Source: Franzmannia qiaohouensis (GTDB taxonomy: Bacteria; Pseudomonadota; Gammaproteobacteria; Pseudomonadales; Halomonadaceae). Taken from it: a stretch of 64,000 nt of DNA. The DNA lies in assembly GCF_031451695.1 (NCBI RefSeq), contig NZ_JARWAM010000009.1:62001-126000 (forward strand), given 5' to 3'. Of this stretch, positions 1-9,822 are shown piece after piece. Position 1 is the stretch's first letter, and each line of letters begins with the position of its first letter. The notes under the pieces are model-generated. The model had not been told where the DNA came from, did not search any database, and saw nothing but the letters and a program-made list of their open reading frames with translations. A program made the translations under genes and the position numbers.

Positions 1-701
1 ACGAGCTCAGCGCCATGCTCGACCCGGTCGCCACGCCGCTGGCGCTGCCAGCCAAAGGTGAAGGCCCCTTCGTGATCCTGATGGTCGGCGTCAACGGCGT
101 CGGCAAGACCACTACCATCGGCAAGCTGACCAAGCGTTTCCAGGCCGAAGGACGCAGTGTGATGCTGGCCGCCGGTGATACCTTCCGCGCCGCCGCCGTG
201 GAGCAGCTCAAGGTGTGGGGCGAGCGCAACAGCGTGCCGGTGATCGCCCAGCACACCGGCGCCGACAGCGCCTCGGTGATCTATGACGCGGTGGCCGCCG
301 CCAAGGCGCGCAAGATCGACGTGCTGATCGCCGATACCGCCGGGCGACTGCACAACAAGGGGCACTTGATGGAGGAGCTGAAGAAGGTTCAGCGGGTGAT
401 GGGCAAGCTAGACGCCGCGGCACCCCATGAGGTGATGCTGGTGCTCGACGCCGGCACCGGCCAGAACGCCATCTCCCAGGCCACCACCTTCAACGAGGCA
501 GTGCCCGTCACTGGCATCACCCTGACCAAGCTCGACGGCACCGCCAAGGGGGGGATTATCTTCGCCCTGGCCAAGCAGCTGGGTACGCCGATCCGCTATA
601 TCGGTGTCGGCGAGACCCTCGACGACCTCCGCCCGTTCGAGGCCCGCGACTTCGTCGACGCGCTGTTCGCCCGCGACGAGCACGACGCCGAGCGACACTG
701 A
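1..701 (+). CDS. ftsY: FtsY, SRP receptor GTPase (5' end outside window)
   Basis: This is the C-terminal NG GTPase domain of the signal recognition particle receptor, which docks SRP-ribosome complexes at the inner membrane. The reading frame is open from the window edge, so the true start and the acidic A domain lie upstream. Visible motifs are the P-loop GVNGVGKTTT, the DTFRAAAVEQL segment, DTAGR (G3), TKLDGTAKGG (G4 region) and the closing GVGE...DLRPF. The gene ends three bases before the ftsE GTG start, the usual ftsY-ftsE-ftsX arrangement. Only the left truncation by the window limits the call. Confidence 0.97.
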   Translation, partial: ELSAMLDPVATPLALPAKGEGPFVILMVGVNGVGKTTTIGKLTKRFQAEGRSVMLAAGDTFRAAAVEQLKVWGERNSVPVIAQHTGADSASVIYDAVAAAKARKIDVLIADTAGRLHNKGHLMEELKKVQRVMGKLDAAAPHEVMLVLDAGTGQNAISQATTFNEAVPVTGITLTKLDGTAKGGIIFALAKQLGTPIRYIGVGETLDDLRPFEARDFVDALFARDEHDAERH

Positions 702-704
702 ACC

Positions 705-1373
705 GTGATCGCGTTCGAGCACGTCGGCAAGCGCTACGGCGGGCGCTTCGAAGCGTTGGCCAATATCGATTTCCAGGTCGAGCGCGGCGAGATGCTGTTC
801 CTGACCGGCCACTCCGGTGCCGGCAAGAGCTCGCTGCTGCGGCTGATCATGCGCCTCGAACGGCCCTCGCGTGGGCGCGTGCTGGTGGCCGGCCACGACA
901 TCAATCGCCTGCACCACTCCCAGGTGCCGTTCTACCGGCGTCAGATCGGCGTGGTCTTCCAGGACCATCAGCTGCTGTTCGATCGCTCGATCTATCATAA
1001 TGTGGCGCTGCCGCTGGAGATCCAGGGCGTCGAGCCCCGTGAGGCAGCGCGGCGGGTACGTGCGGCCCTCGACAAGGTGGGCCTGCTACACCGTGAGAAG
1101 GCGTTGCCCATCGAGCTCTCCGGCGGTGAGCAGCAGCGCGTCGGGATTGCCCGGGCGGTGGTTAACAAGCCGTCGCTGCTGCTCGCTGACGAGCCCACTG
1201 GTAACCTCGACCCGCAGCTCTCCGCCGATATCATGACCCTGTTCGAGGATTTCAATCGCATCGGCACCACGGTGATGATCGCCAGCCACGACCTGGCGCT
1301 GATCGCACGCCTGAGGCACCGCGTACTGCAACTGCGTGAAGGCCGCCTGGTGGCCGATCAGGAGGCCGCATGA
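705..1373 (+). CDS. ftsE: FtsE, cell-division ABC ATPase
   Basis: FtsE is the ATPase partner of FtsX; together they activate periplasmic murein hydrolases at the septum through EnvC-like partners. The 222-residue protein has Walker A GHSGAGKSS, the Q-loop segment GVVFQDHQLL, the signature LSGGEQQRVGIARA and Walker B LLLADEPTGNLD. The start is a GTG three bases after the ftsY stop; no in-frame ATG fits the family N-terminus MIAFEHVGKRY. Its stop overlaps the ftsX start as ATGA, which implies translational coupling. Length matches E. coli FtsE (222 aa). Confidence 0.97.
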   Translation: MIAFEHVGKRYGGRFEALANIDFQVERGEMLFLTGHSGAGKSSLLRLIMRLERPSRGRVLVAGHDINRLHHSQVPFYRRQIGVVFQDHQLLFDRSIYHNVALPLEIQGVEPREAARRVRAALDKVGLLHREKALPIELSGGEQQRVGIARAVVNKPSLLLADEPTGNLDPQLSADIMTLFEDFNRIGTTVMIASHDLALIARLRHRVLQLREGRLVADQEAA

Positions 1374-2344
1374 GCGGTACCCAGCCAGCCCCGCGGCGCG
1401 GTGCCCGGAGCCATCGCACCCGTACCAGCAGCCGGCTGCGCAGCTGGCTGCGCCACCATCGCGCCATGTGTCTCGACAGCGCGCGGCGCCTGCTGCGCCA
1501 TCCGCTGGGTAGCCTGTTGACGATGCTGGCCATCGCCATTGCGCTGGTGCTGCCGGCAGCGCTGTGGCTGGTGCTCGACAGCGCCCGTCTGCTAGACGCC
1601 GAGCTGGACGAGAGCGCAACTCTTACCGCCTATCTCGATGCTGGCGTCGACGAGGCCCAGGCGATGCGCATCAGCGAAGCGCTCGGGGCACACCCGGAAG
1701 TGGATGCCACGCGGCTGATCACTGCCGCCGAGGGTATGGCGGAGTTCCAGGACTCGTTGGGGCTAGCCGATGCCTTGGGGCGTCTCGAGGACAATCCGCT
1801 GCCGGCCAGCGTGGTGGTTTCGCCCCGCGAGACCCAGCCGGACGCCGTGCGCGCCTTGGCCGAGCAGCTCGAGACGGTCAGCGGCGTCGACGAGGTACGC
1901 CTCGACCTGGCCTGGATCGAGCGACTCGCCCAGCTCGCCGAGCTGGGGCGTCGGGTGGCGCTGGCGCTGGCCGTGCTGTTTGGCCTCGGCGTGCTGCTGA
2001 TCGTCGGCAATACCATTCGCCTGGCAGTGGAGAGTCGTCGTCAGGAGATCCAGGTGGTGACGCTGATTGGTGCCACGCACGCCTTCGTGCGTCGGCCTTT
2101 CCTGTACAGCGGTGCCTGGTACGGCCTCGGCGGCGGCCTGCTGGCCTGGGCGCTGCTGAGCCTGGGCGGGCAGTGGCTGGCGGCTCCCGTGACGGCGCTG
2201 GCCGAGAGCTACGGCGCGCACTTCAGTCTGCCGCGGTTGGATGCCGCGGGCTCGGCAATCCTGCTGTTTTCGAGTACACTATTGGGTCTGCTCGGGGCGT
2301 GGATTGCGGTCAGTCGTCATCTTGCCGAGATGCGTCCAGAGTAG
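1370..2344 (+). CDS. ftsX: FtsX, cell-division permease-like protein
   Basis: FtsX is the membrane partner of FtsE. The 324-residue protein has a basic cytoplasmic N-terminus, a first membrane segment near residues 49-69, a large periplasmic domain, and three further hydrophobic segments in the C-terminal half (around VALALAVLFGLGVLLIV, GLGGGLLAWALLSLG and AILLFSSTLLGLLGAWIA). This four-helix layout with one large periplasmic loop is the family pattern. It overlaps ftsE by four bases. The 164 bases between ftsX and rpoH hold no other gene that I can see. Confidence 0.96.
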   Translation: MSGTQPAPRRGARSHRTRTSSRLRSWLRHHRAMCLDSARRLLRHPLGSLLTMLAIAIALVLPAALWLVLDSARLLDAELDESATLTAYLDAGVDEAQAMRISEALGAHPEVDATRLITAAEGMAEFQDSLGLADALGRLEDNPLPASVVVSPRETQPDAVRALAEQLETVSGVDEVRLDLAWIERLAQLAELGRRVALALAVLFGLGVLLIVGNTIRLAVESRRQEIQVVTLIGATHAFVRRPFLYSGAWYGLGGGLLAWALLSLGGQWLAAPVTALAESYGAHFSLPRLDAAGSAILLFSSTLLGLLGAWIAVSRHLAEMRPE

Positions 2345-2508
2345 TCGGCGGGTATCGTTCGTCGCCCTTTGGCACGGCCAAACGGGAACTTTGCTGGACG
2401 AGCGATGTCATATTCGTCGATAGTTAGGCAGCTAAGAGTGGTCGTACGGTTATCCATCGTCACGTACCGGCATTCATCGAAGTAGGCAATTTTGGAGACC
2501 CTCGTCAC

Positions 2509-3375
<867 letters not shown>

Positions 3376-3400
3376 CGGCCGCTACGCCGCGATGCATGAC

Positions 3401-3431
3401 ACAACGCCCGGGCCAATGGCTCGGGCGTTGT
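3401..3431. terminator. Shared hairpin between convergent rpoH and slmA
   Basis: A 14-bp stem (one G-U pair) with a 3-nt loop (3415-3417) sits between the 3' ends of rpoH and slmA. There is no clean U-tract on either strand, so it may be a weak bidirectional terminator or a 3'-end stabilising structure. Confidence 0.6.
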
Positions 3432-3444
3432 TCGTTTAGGGCGG

Positions 3445-4062
3445 CTAGGCCCGCGCCAGGCTGGGCACGTCCATCAAAAGCTGGGCCGAGAGCAGCTGCC
3501 ACTGGTCCTCCCAGTACTCGGTGGGGCGGCGGCGGAAGTCGCTGCGCACGTACTGCGAGATGCGCCCCTCGGCGTGGGCCATCAGCAGGTTGGCGGCGGC
3601 CGAGGCCGGCAGGCTGGGACGACGCTGCTCGCGCAGCTCGGCCTCGCGAAGAACCTGCTTGAGCTGGGTCTCGAGGCGTTCGAAGAGCTGGTGGATGCGC
3701 AGTCGCAGTCGCGCGGTCTCGCCGGTCAGGGCATCGCCTCCCAGCAGCCGGGTGAGGCCTGGGTTCTTCTCGGCAAAGCCCAGCAGCAGGGTGAGGATCT
3801 GCTGGCAGCGTGGCAGCGCTTCAGGGGTCTCGTCGAGGATGCGCCGGATACGCTCGAACAGGGTCTCCTCGATGAACTCGATCAGCCCTTCGAACATTCG
3901 CGCCTTGCTCGGGAAGTGGCGGTAGAGTGCCGCCTCGGAGACGCCTACCTGGCGTGCCAGCGCGGCAATGGTAATGCGCTTGCCGCTGTCCTCTTCGAGC
4001 ATCAGCGCCAGCGCCTGGAGGATCTCCTCCCGGCGGTTCGTTTTCGAATTTTCCTGCGTCAT
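3445..4062 (-). CDS. slmA: SlmA, nucleoid-occlusion TetR-family protein
   Basis: SlmA binds specific chromosomal sites and inhibits FtsZ assembly over the nucleoid. The 205-residue protein has a TetR-type helix-turn-helix at about residues 31-50 (ITIAALARQVGVSEAALYRHF) followed by the all-helical dimer domain with the family C-terminus (SDFRRRPTEYWEDQW). TetR proteins are diverse, but the strong HTH match to SlmA and the neighbourhood with dut and coaBC, also found in E. coli, make this call firm. A purine-rich AGAAGAA sequence precedes the ATG. Here argB and algC separate it from dut. Confidence 0.94.
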   Translation of the reverse strand: MTQENSKTNRREEILQALALMLEEDSGKRITIAALARQVGVSEAALYRHFPSKARMFEGLIEFIEETLFERIRRILDETPEALPRCQQILTLLLGFAEKNPGLTRLLGGDALTGETARLRLRIHQLFERLETQLKQVLREAELREQRRPSLPASAAANLLMAHAEGRISQYVRSDFRRRPTEYWEDQWQLLSAQLLMDVPSLARA

Positions 4063-4147
4063 GATGTTCTTCTAATGATCCCGTTGTTTGCTCATCCTAC
4101 TGTTGCCCTCGCGGCGGAGCAAACTCGACGTGAGTCGAGGGCGTCGC

Positions 4148-5062
4148 TCACTCGCCGGCGGCCTCGGTCTCGAGAATCTGGGTGCCGACCCCGGCGTTGG
4201 TAAAGATCTCCAGCAGCGTGGCGTGAGGCACCCGGCCGTCGATGATATGTGCGCTGGCCACGCCTCCCTTGACCGCTTCGAGGGCACAGCGAATCTTCGG
4301 CAACATGCCGCCGTGGATGGTGCCGTCGGCGATTAGTGCATCGACCTGCTCGGTGGACAGGCCGGTGACCACCTCGCCCTCGGCGTTCATCAGGCCGGCG
4401 ACATTGGTCAGCAGCATCAGCTTCTCGGCACACAGCGCTTCGGCCACCTTGCCGGCCACCAGATCGGCGTTGATATTGTAGCTGTGGCCCTCCTGATCGA
4501 CGCCGATCGGCGCGATCACTGGAATGAAGTCGCGCTCGGCGAGCATCTCGATCAGCTCGGTAGAGACATGCTCTACCTCGCCGACGTGGCCAATATCGAT
4601 GATCTCCGGCGCGGTCATCTCGGGCGTCTGGTGGTGCACCTTGAGCTGGCGGGCGCGGATCTGCGAGCCATCCTTGCCGGTCAGGCCGATGGCCTTGCCG
4701 CCGGCCTGGTTGATCAGGTTGACGATGCCCTTGTTGACCAGCCCGCCGAGCACCATCTCAACCACATCCATGGTCTCGGCGTCGGTGACCCGCATGCCGT
4801 TGACGAAGCGCGACTCGATCTTGAGCTTGGCCAGCAGGTCACCGATCTGTGGCCCGCCGCCGTGGACTACCACCGGATTGATGCCAACCTCCTTGAGCAG
4901 CACCATGTCGCGGGCGAAGGAGTCGATCAGGGTGTCTTCGGTCATGGCGTTGCCGCCGTACTTGACGACGACGGTCTTGCCCGAGAAACGCTGGATATAG
5001 GGCAGCGCCTCGGAGAGCACCTCGACGGTCAGCTGCGGGTCGCGGGTCTGTTGATCGGTCAT
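4148..5062 (-). CDS. argB: Acetylglutamate kinase
   Basis: ArgB phosphorylates N-acetyl-L-glutamate, the second step of arginine synthesis. The 304-residue protein has the amino-acid-kinase motifs VVKYGGNAM (residues 32-40) and VVHGGGPQI (65-73), then MRVTDAETMDVVEMVL and NINADLVAGKVAEAL. The start at 5062 is chosen because AAGGA lies just before it and MTDQQ fits the family; the frame is open further upstream but has no support. The extra N-terminal helix of about 20 residues relative to the short E. coli enzyme is typical of arginine-inhibited hexameric kinases such as that of Pseudomonas, so feedback control by arginine is likely (inference). Confidence 0.96.
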   Translation of the reverse strand: MTDQQTRDPQLTVEVLSEALPYIQRFSGKTVVVKYGGNAMTEDTLIDSFARDMVLLKEVGINPVVVHGGGPQIGDLLAKLKIESRFVNGMRVTDAETMDVVEMVLGGLVNKGIVNLINQAGGKAIGLTGKDGSQIRARQLKVHHQTPEMTAPEIIDIGHVGEVEHVSTELIEMLAERDFIPVIAPIGVDQEGHSYNINADLVAGKVAEALCAEKLMLLTNVAGLMNAEGEVVTGLSTEQVDALIADGTIHGGMLPKIRCALEAVKGGVASAHIIDGRVPHATLLEIFTNAGVGTQILETEAAGE

Positions 5063-5085
5063 CGAAGGTCCTTGCGTGTAACGGG

Positions 5086-6483
5086 TCAATAGGGCAGTTC
5101 GACGTCTGGGGCGACCTGAGTCAGCGCCTCGCCGAACTGGGCCTGGATGCGCGCGAGGGCAGCCTCGCTCTTGCCCTCGAAGCGCAGTACCAGTACCGGG
5201 GTGGTGTTGGAGGCACGACACAGGCCCCAGCCATCCGGGTAGTCGACGCGAATGCCGTCGAGGGTGGTCTTGATGCCGTCGTCGCCAAAATCACCCTCAC
5301 GGGCCAGGCGCTCGACGATCGCGAACTTGTTCTCGTCGGTCACCGTGATATTGAGCTCCGGGGTACCGAGGTCCTGGGGGAAGCGAGCGAAGTAGGTGTC
5401 GGCATCATCGTCCTGCTTGGAGAGGATCTCCAGCAGCCGTGCAGCGCCATAGAGACCATCATCGAAGCCGTACCAGCGCTCCTTGAAAAAGATATGGCCG
5501 CTCATTTCGCCGGCCAGCAGGGCGCCGGTCTCCTTCATGCGTGCCTTGATCAGCGAGTGGCCGGTGCGCCACATCTCCGGGGTGCCGCCGGCCTGCTCGA
5601 TCACCTGGGCCAGGTTGCCGGTGCACTTGACGTCGAAGATCACGCGGGCGCCCTGGTTACGGGACAGCATGTCCTCGGCGAAGGCCATCATCAGACGGTC
5701 GGGGTAGATCAGCTCGCCGCTGGGGGTGATCACGCCGAGGCGGTCGCCGTCACCGTCGAAGGCCAGGCCGATGTCGGCGCCGGTCTCCTTGACGGTGCGG
5801 ATCAGGTCGACCAGATTCTCGGGCTTGCCGGGATCCGGGTGGTGGTTGGGGAAGGTGCCGTCGATCTCGGCGAACAGCGGGATCATTTCGGCGCCGAGCT
5901 TCTCGATCAACTTGGGGCCCAGCTCTCCGGCCACGCCATTGCCGCAGTCGACCACTGCCTTGAGCGGACGAGTGAGGCTGACATCACCAAGAATGCGCTC
6001 GAGGTAGGCGTCGCGTACGTCCGCTTCGCGCACGTTGCCCTGGCCGTCGCTCAGCTCGCCGTCGACGATCCGTTGGTAGAGGGCGGTAATGGCATCACCT
6101 GACAGCGTCTCGCCGCCGAGCACGATCTTGAAGCCATTGTAGTCGGGCGGGTTATGGCTGCCGGTGACCATCACCCCGGACTGGGTGCCGTCGAGTACAT
6201 GGGTGGCGTAGTAGAGCACCGGGGTCGGCACCATGCCGATATCGATGACGTCGCGACCGGCGGCCGTCAGGCCACGGGTCAGGGCGGCGGCCAGGCGCGG
6301 GCCAGAGAGGCGGCCGTCGCGGGCCACGACTACCGTCGATTCACCGCGGGCGGCGGCTTCGCTGCCGATGGCGCGGCCGATCATCTCGACGCTCGTCTCG
6401 GTCAAGGTCTCGTCGACGATACCGCGGATGTCATAGGCGCGGAAGATCGAGGCCGGGACGCTGGCATTCTGTGTAGAGCTCAT
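5086..6483 (-). CDS. algC: Phosphomannomutase/phosphoglucomutase
   Basis: This enzyme interconverts hexose 6- and 1-phosphates of glucose and mannose for LPS, exopolysaccharide and nucleotide-sugar synthesis. The 465-residue protein shows the phosphoserine loop VTGSHNP (Ser109), the metal-binding loop DGDGDR (residues 243-248), the sugar-binding loop GEMSGH (325-330) and the C-terminal phosphate-binding segment RASNTTPVLVLRFE. An AAGGAA site precedes the ATG. Length and motifs match Pseudomonas AlgC. It lies 23 bases upstream of argB on the same strand and follows dut, so one transcript is plausible. The dual substrate range is inferred from family membership. Confidence 0.93.
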   Translation of the reverse strand: MSSTQNASVPASIFRAYDIRGIVDETLTETSVEMIGRAIGSEAAARGESTVVVARDGRLSGPRLAAALTRGLTAAGRDVIDIGMVPTPVLYYATHVLDGTQSGVMVTGSHNPPDYNGFKIVLGGETLSGDAITALYQRIVDGELSDGQGNVREADVRDAYLERILGDVSLTRPLKAVVDCGNGVAGELGPKLIEKLGAEMIPLFAEIDGTFPNHHPDPGKPENLVDLIRTVKETGADIGLAFDGDGDRLGVITPSGELIYPDRLMMAFAEDMLSRNQGARVIFDVKCTGNLAQVIEQAGGTPEMWRTGHSLIKARMKETGALLAGEMSGHIFFKERWYGFDDGLYGAARLLEILSKQDDDADTYFARFPQDLGTPELNITVTDENKFAIVERLAREGDFGDDGIKTTLDGIRVDYPDGWGLCRASNTTPVLVLRFEGKSEAALARIQAQFGEALTQVAPDVELPY

Positions 6484-6513
6484 GGCAATTCCTTTTTGCG
6501 TTATCCAGAAGGG

Positions 6514-6984
6514 TCAGTGGCGACCGGAGCTACCGAAGCCGCCGTCGCCACGCAGGCTGGCGTCGAAATCGTCGACGACCTCGAGGTCGGCCTGTACCAC
6601 AGGCACAAGCACGTACTGTGCCAGGCGCTCGAAGGGCTCTAGTGTGAAGGCCGCGCTGCCGCGGTTCCATACAGAGATCATCAGTTCGCCTTGGTAGTCG
6701 GAGTCGATCAGGCCGACCAGATTACCCAGCACGATGCCGTGTTTATGCCCCAGTCCGGAGCGCGGCAGGATCATCCCGGCAAGCCCGGGGTCGGCAATAT
6801 GCACGGCGAGCCCGGTGCGCACCAGCTCGCACTGGCCCGGGGCCAGGGTCAGTGGGGCGTCGAGCAGGGCGCGTAGGTCCATGCCCGCAGAGCCCTGGGT
6901 AGCGTAGTGGGGCAGCGGGAACTCACGAACCCGCTGGTCGAGAATCTTGACGGCTAGGCGGGGGCGGTCTGCGGGTGCGGTCAT
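6514..6984 (-). CDS. dut: dUTP diphosphatase
   Basis: Dut hydrolyses dUTP to dUMP, keeping uracil out of DNA and feeding thymidylate synthesis. The 156-residue trimeric-type enzyme shows the five conserved motifs: GSAGMDLRA, PRSGLGHKHGIVLGN, GLIDSDYQGE, RLAQYVLVPV and the C-terminal arm RGDGGFGSSG. An AGGACA site precedes the ATG. It is 16 bases downstream of coaBC on the same strand, the conserved coaBC-dut pair. Confidence 0.97.
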   Translation of the reverse strand: MTAPADRPRLAVKILDQRVREFPLPHYATQGSAGMDLRALLDAPLTLAPGQCELVRTGLAVHIADPGLAGMILPRSGLGHKHGIVLGNLVGLIDSDYQGELMISVWNRGSAAFTLEPFERLAQYVLVPVVQADLEVVDDFDASLRGDGGFGSSGRH

Positions 6985-7000
6985 GGTATGTCCTGAGGTG

Positions 7001-8275
7001 TTATGCGCTGTCCTGCCGGGCGGCGAGCCGCTCCAGCAGGCGATGGAGGATGGTGTCGGCCAGCTCGGCCTTGGTCAGCGTCGCCGTCTGGTGACGCCCG
7101 GGGGTCGGTGCATCGGCTTGCCGCCACAGCAGCAGGGCGGCGTTGTGGTCGGCACCAAAGCCCTGGCCGGCCAGCGACACGTCGTTGGCGACGATCATGT
7201 CGAGGCCCTTGCGGGTCAGCTTGTCGTGAGCGTAATGCTCGAGGTCCTGGGTCTCGGCGGCGAAGCCGACGACCAGCGGCCGCCTGGCAGCCGGCAGCGC
7301 CGCTACCGCGGCGATGATGTCAGGGTTCTTGACCAGTTCGAGGGTCAGGCCTTCGGTGTCGTCGCGCTTCTTGAGCTTGTGAGCGGCAGTCTCGGCGGCA
7401 CGGTAGTCGGCTACCGCAGCACAGCCGATAAAGGCATCGCTGTCCACCGCCAGGCGCAGTGCGGCGGCGTGCATCTGTTCGGCGGTCTCGACGTCGATGC
7501 GCTCTACGCCGGGTGGGGTGGCAAGGCTGACCGGGCCACTGATCAGGCGTACCCGAGCGCCCAGGCGCGCAGCGCTGGCAGCCAGCGCATAGCCCATCTT
7601 GCCGGAGCTGTGGTTGCTCAGGTAGCGCACCGGATCGAGGGGCTCGCGGGTCGGCCCGGCGGTCAGGGTGATGGTCAGCCCGGCGGCGGGGCCAGAGGCA
7701 CTGGCGCTTGCGTCGCCCCCCTGGCTGGTACTCTCGCCGACCGTCAGGGCGGTGACGATCTCCTCGGGTTCGAGCATGCGCCCCGGGCCGATGTCGCCAC
7801 ACGCCTGGTCTCCGGCGGCGGGGCCGAGCAGCTGCCAGCCGTCGGCGGCAAGGCGTTCGGCGTTGCGCTGCGTCGCCGGATGGCGCCACATCGCCTGGTT
7901 CATGGCCGGTGCCATCACACGCTTGGCTTCGCTTGCCAGGCTCAGGGTGGTCAGCAGGTCGTCGGCGTGGCCGTGGGCGAGGCGCGCCATCAGGTCGGCG
8001 GTGCCTGGGGCGATCAGCAGGGTGTCGGCCCAGCGTGCCAGCTCGATATGGCCCATGCCGGCCTCGGCCTCGGGGTCGAGCAGTGAGGTACGCACCGCCT
8101 CGCCGGTCAGCGCCTGCAGCGTCAGCGGGGTAATGAAGGCCTGGGCACCGTCGGTCATCACCACGCGCACCTCGGCACCGGCTTTCTTCAATAGCCTGGC
8201 GAGATGGGCGCTCTTGTAGGCGGCGATACCGGCACTGATACCGAGCAGAATGCGCTGGCCGAGTAGCGGTGACAT
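7001..8275 (-). CDS. coaBC: Bifunctional phosphopantothenoylcysteine decarboxylase/synthetase
   Basis: CoaBC couples cysteine to 4'-phosphopantothenate and decarboxylates the product, two steps of coenzyme A synthesis. The N-terminal FMN-binding CoaC half shows GISAGIAAYKS and PAMNQAMWRHPATQ; the C-terminal CoaB half shows the strongly conserved NHSSGKMGYALA, KLKKRDD and LVKNPDII segments. The frame is open to 8287 through a TTG codon, but the ATG at 8275 is preceded by GGAAG at the right distance and matches the family start, giving 424 residues. The gene is divergent from radC with about 185 bases between them, presumably holding both promoters. Confidence 0.96.
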   Translation of the reverse strand: MSPLLGQRILLGISAGIAAYKSAHLARLLKKAGAEVRVVMTDGAQAFITPLTLQALTGEAVRTSLLDPEAEAGMGHIELARWADTLLIAPGTADLMARLAHGHADDLLTTLSLASEAKRVMAPAMNQAMWRHPATQRNAERLAADGWQLLGPAAGDQACGDIGPGRMLEPEEIVTALTVGESTSQGGDASASASGPAAGLTITLTAGPTREPLDPVRYLSNHSSGKMGYALAASAARLGARVRLISGPVSLATPPGVERIDVETAEQMHAAALRLAVDSDAFIGCAAVADYRAAETAAHKLKKRDDTEGLTLELVKNPDIIAAVAALPAARRPLVVGFAAETQDLEHYAHDKLTRKGLDMIVANDVSLAGQGFGADHNAALLLWRQADAPTPGRHQTATLTKAELADTILHRLLERLAARQDSA

Positions 8276-8460
8276 GGCAGCTTCCAAACAGCTGTGGGGG
8301 AAGCGCTTACCTTACCATTGGCGCCGCTTCTTGCGTAGCCGGACGGTATGCGGGCGACGCGCTACACTCAAGGGGGTAACGCTTATATTCATGCGTCGCC
8401 GCTTACCGACAGGTGGTTGCAGTGGCGGTTCAGGAAGCATCACGGAGCAGGGAGGCGCCG

Positions 8461-9135
8461 ATGTCGATTCGTGACTGGCCGGAGGGGGAGCGGCCGCGGG
8501 AAAAACTGCTGGCACTGGGCTCGGAGGCGCTATCGGATGCCGAGCTGCTGGCGATCTTCCTGCGCGTAGGGGTCAAGGGCCGCTCGGCGGTGGACTTGGC
8601 CCGCGACCTGCTGGGCTCGTACGGTGGCCTGCGCCAGCTGCTGGAGGCCGAGCGCGAGCGCTTCTGCGCCGAGCACGGCCTGGGCGAGGCCAAGTACGTG
8701 CAGCTGCAGGCGGTGCTCGAGCTGTCGCGGCGTCACCTGGCCAGCCAGCTCGAGCGCGGCGGGGCGCTGACCTCGCCGAGCCTGGTACGGGCGTTCCTCT
8801 CCGCTCACCTGCGCCACCTCGGGCACGAGGAGTTCGCGGCACTGTTCCTGGATACCCAGCATCGCGTGATCCGCTTCGAGTCGCTGTTCCGCGGCACCCT
8901 CGACAGCGCCTCGGTCTATCCTCGTGAAGTCGCCCGGCGGGCGCTGGAGCTGGGGGCCGGGGCGATCATCTTCGCCCACAATCATCCCTCCGGGGTCGCT
9001 GAGCCCTCCGATGCCGACCGGCGCATCACCGAGCGGCTGACCAATGCGCTCAGCCTGTTCGAGATTCGCGTGCTGGACCATTTCGTTGTCGGTGACGGTG
9101 AGGTAATATCCTTCGCCGAACGCGGGTGGCTGTAG
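8461..9135 (+). CDS. radC: RadC/YeeS-type JAB-domain protein
   Basis: RadC proteins have an N-terminal helix-hairpin-helix region (here SIRDWPEGERPREKLL...LLGSYGGLRQLL) and a C-terminal JAMM/MPN+ metal-binding domain with AHNHPSG and the downstream PSDAD. The historical DNA-repair role is doubted; the molecular function is not settled. The ATG at 8461 has a GGGAGG site and fits the family N-terminus, giving 224 residues; an in-frame upstream extension from 8413 lacks support. The position between coaBC and rpmB-rpmG is widely conserved in gammaproteobacteria. Confidence 0.95.
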   Translation: MSIRDWPEGERPREKLLALGSEALSDAELLAIFLRVGVKGRSAVDLARDLLGSYGGLRQLLEAERERFCAEHGLGEAKYVQLQAVLELSRRHLASQLERGGALTSPSLVRAFLSAHLRHLGHEEFAALFLDTQHRVIRFESLFRGTLDSASVYPREVARRALELGAGAIIFAHNHPSGVAEPSDADRRITERLTNALSLFEIRVLDHFVVGDGEVISFAERGWL

Positions 9136-9220
9136 AGGCGCGGTTGGCGGTGCGGCAGTCAATACGGGCAGAGCGATGCGGTGTATTATTGGCTGAGTAG
9201 CAGCTGGCGCCGCGGAGTGA

Positions 9221-9333
9221 GGGGCGCCGGGGGCAGGTCGAAGAGGAGGTTTGCGCCATGGATGGCGCAAGGTAGCGCCCAGGGATGGGTTTACAGCGCC
9301 TCCTCGTAGGCCTGCCGACGGATCAGCCCCGAG
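9221..9333 (+). repeat. Family-1 palindromic repeat, copy A
   Basis: Intergenic element of 113 bases between radC and the rpmB promoter. Imperfect outer arms (GAGGAGG against CCTCCTC) close a stem around two hairpins: one at 9251-9270 with loop ATGGAT, and one with CCC-AGGGAT-GGG at about 9278-9289. Six relatives occur in the window. The rest of 9136-9400 holds nothing that I recognise. Confidence 0.85.
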
Positions 9334-9400
9334 CGTTGCTGCCAGGCACTGCTAAATGCTAGTTGTATCTGCCGCAGTCCGGCAATATTTGGCACGTTGC

Positions 9401-9429
9401 TTGCTGTTCGTCGTGGCGTCTGGTATAAA
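9401..9429 (+). promoter_or_regulatory. Predicted sigma-70 promoter of rpmB-rpmG
   Basis: TTGCTG, 17-base spacer, then TATAAA with an extended TGG just before it. A start near 9436 would give a leader of about 127 bases before rpmB. This is the best promoter match in the 427-base gap between radC and rpmB. Confidence 0.7.
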
Positions 9430-9562
9430 GTGCACCCTTTGAATTCCCTTGGGTTAAATAAGGGGGCAGGCAGCGGTTATCAGCCGTTCTACCGGCCCGG
9501 TTTGCCCGACAGGTTTTGAACACTCAGGTCTTGAACACCTGGCCAAGCGGTTGGAGGCTCCC

Positions 9563-9799
9563 ATGTCCAAAGTATGTCAGGTTACCGGCAAGCGCCCGGT
9601 GACTGGTAATAACGTATCGCACTCCCAGCGCAAGACGCGTCGTCGTTTCTTGCCGAACCTGCACTCCCACCGTTTCTGGGTGGAGTCAGAGAAGCGCTTC
9701 GTCAAGCTGCGCATCTCCTCCAAGGGCATGCGTATCATCGACAAGAAGGGTATCGAGGCCGTGATCGCCGATATCCGCAAGCGCGGCGACCGCGTCTAA
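9563..9799 (+). CDS. rpmB: 50S ribosomal protein L28
   Basis: L28 is a small basic protein of the large subunit. The 78-residue product begins MSKVCQVTGKRP and contains the typical SHSQRKTRRRFLPN and LRISSKGMRIIDKKG segments; length equals the E. coli protein. The ATG at 9563 has a GGAGG site six bases upstream; an in-frame ATG at 9551 would add four residues with no support. It is followed after 23 bases by rpmG, the standard L28-L33 pair. Confidence 0.98.
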   Translation: MSKVCQVTGKRPVTGNNVSHSQRKTRRRFLPNLHSHRFWVESEKRFVKLRISSKGMRIIDKKGIEAVIADIRKRGDRV

Positions 9800-9822
9800 G
9801 CGAATTCCAGGGAGAACGAGTC

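Noticed and set aside
9050..9259. Short frames encoding similar peptides (MAQTSSSTCPRRP here and near 51700; MASPFGAVLLTHGVEPP near 57859 and 63481)
   Set aside because: They are translations of the family-1 repeats. Similar peptides arise because the DNA is repeated; reading phase and orientation vary between copies and no ribosome site is consistent.
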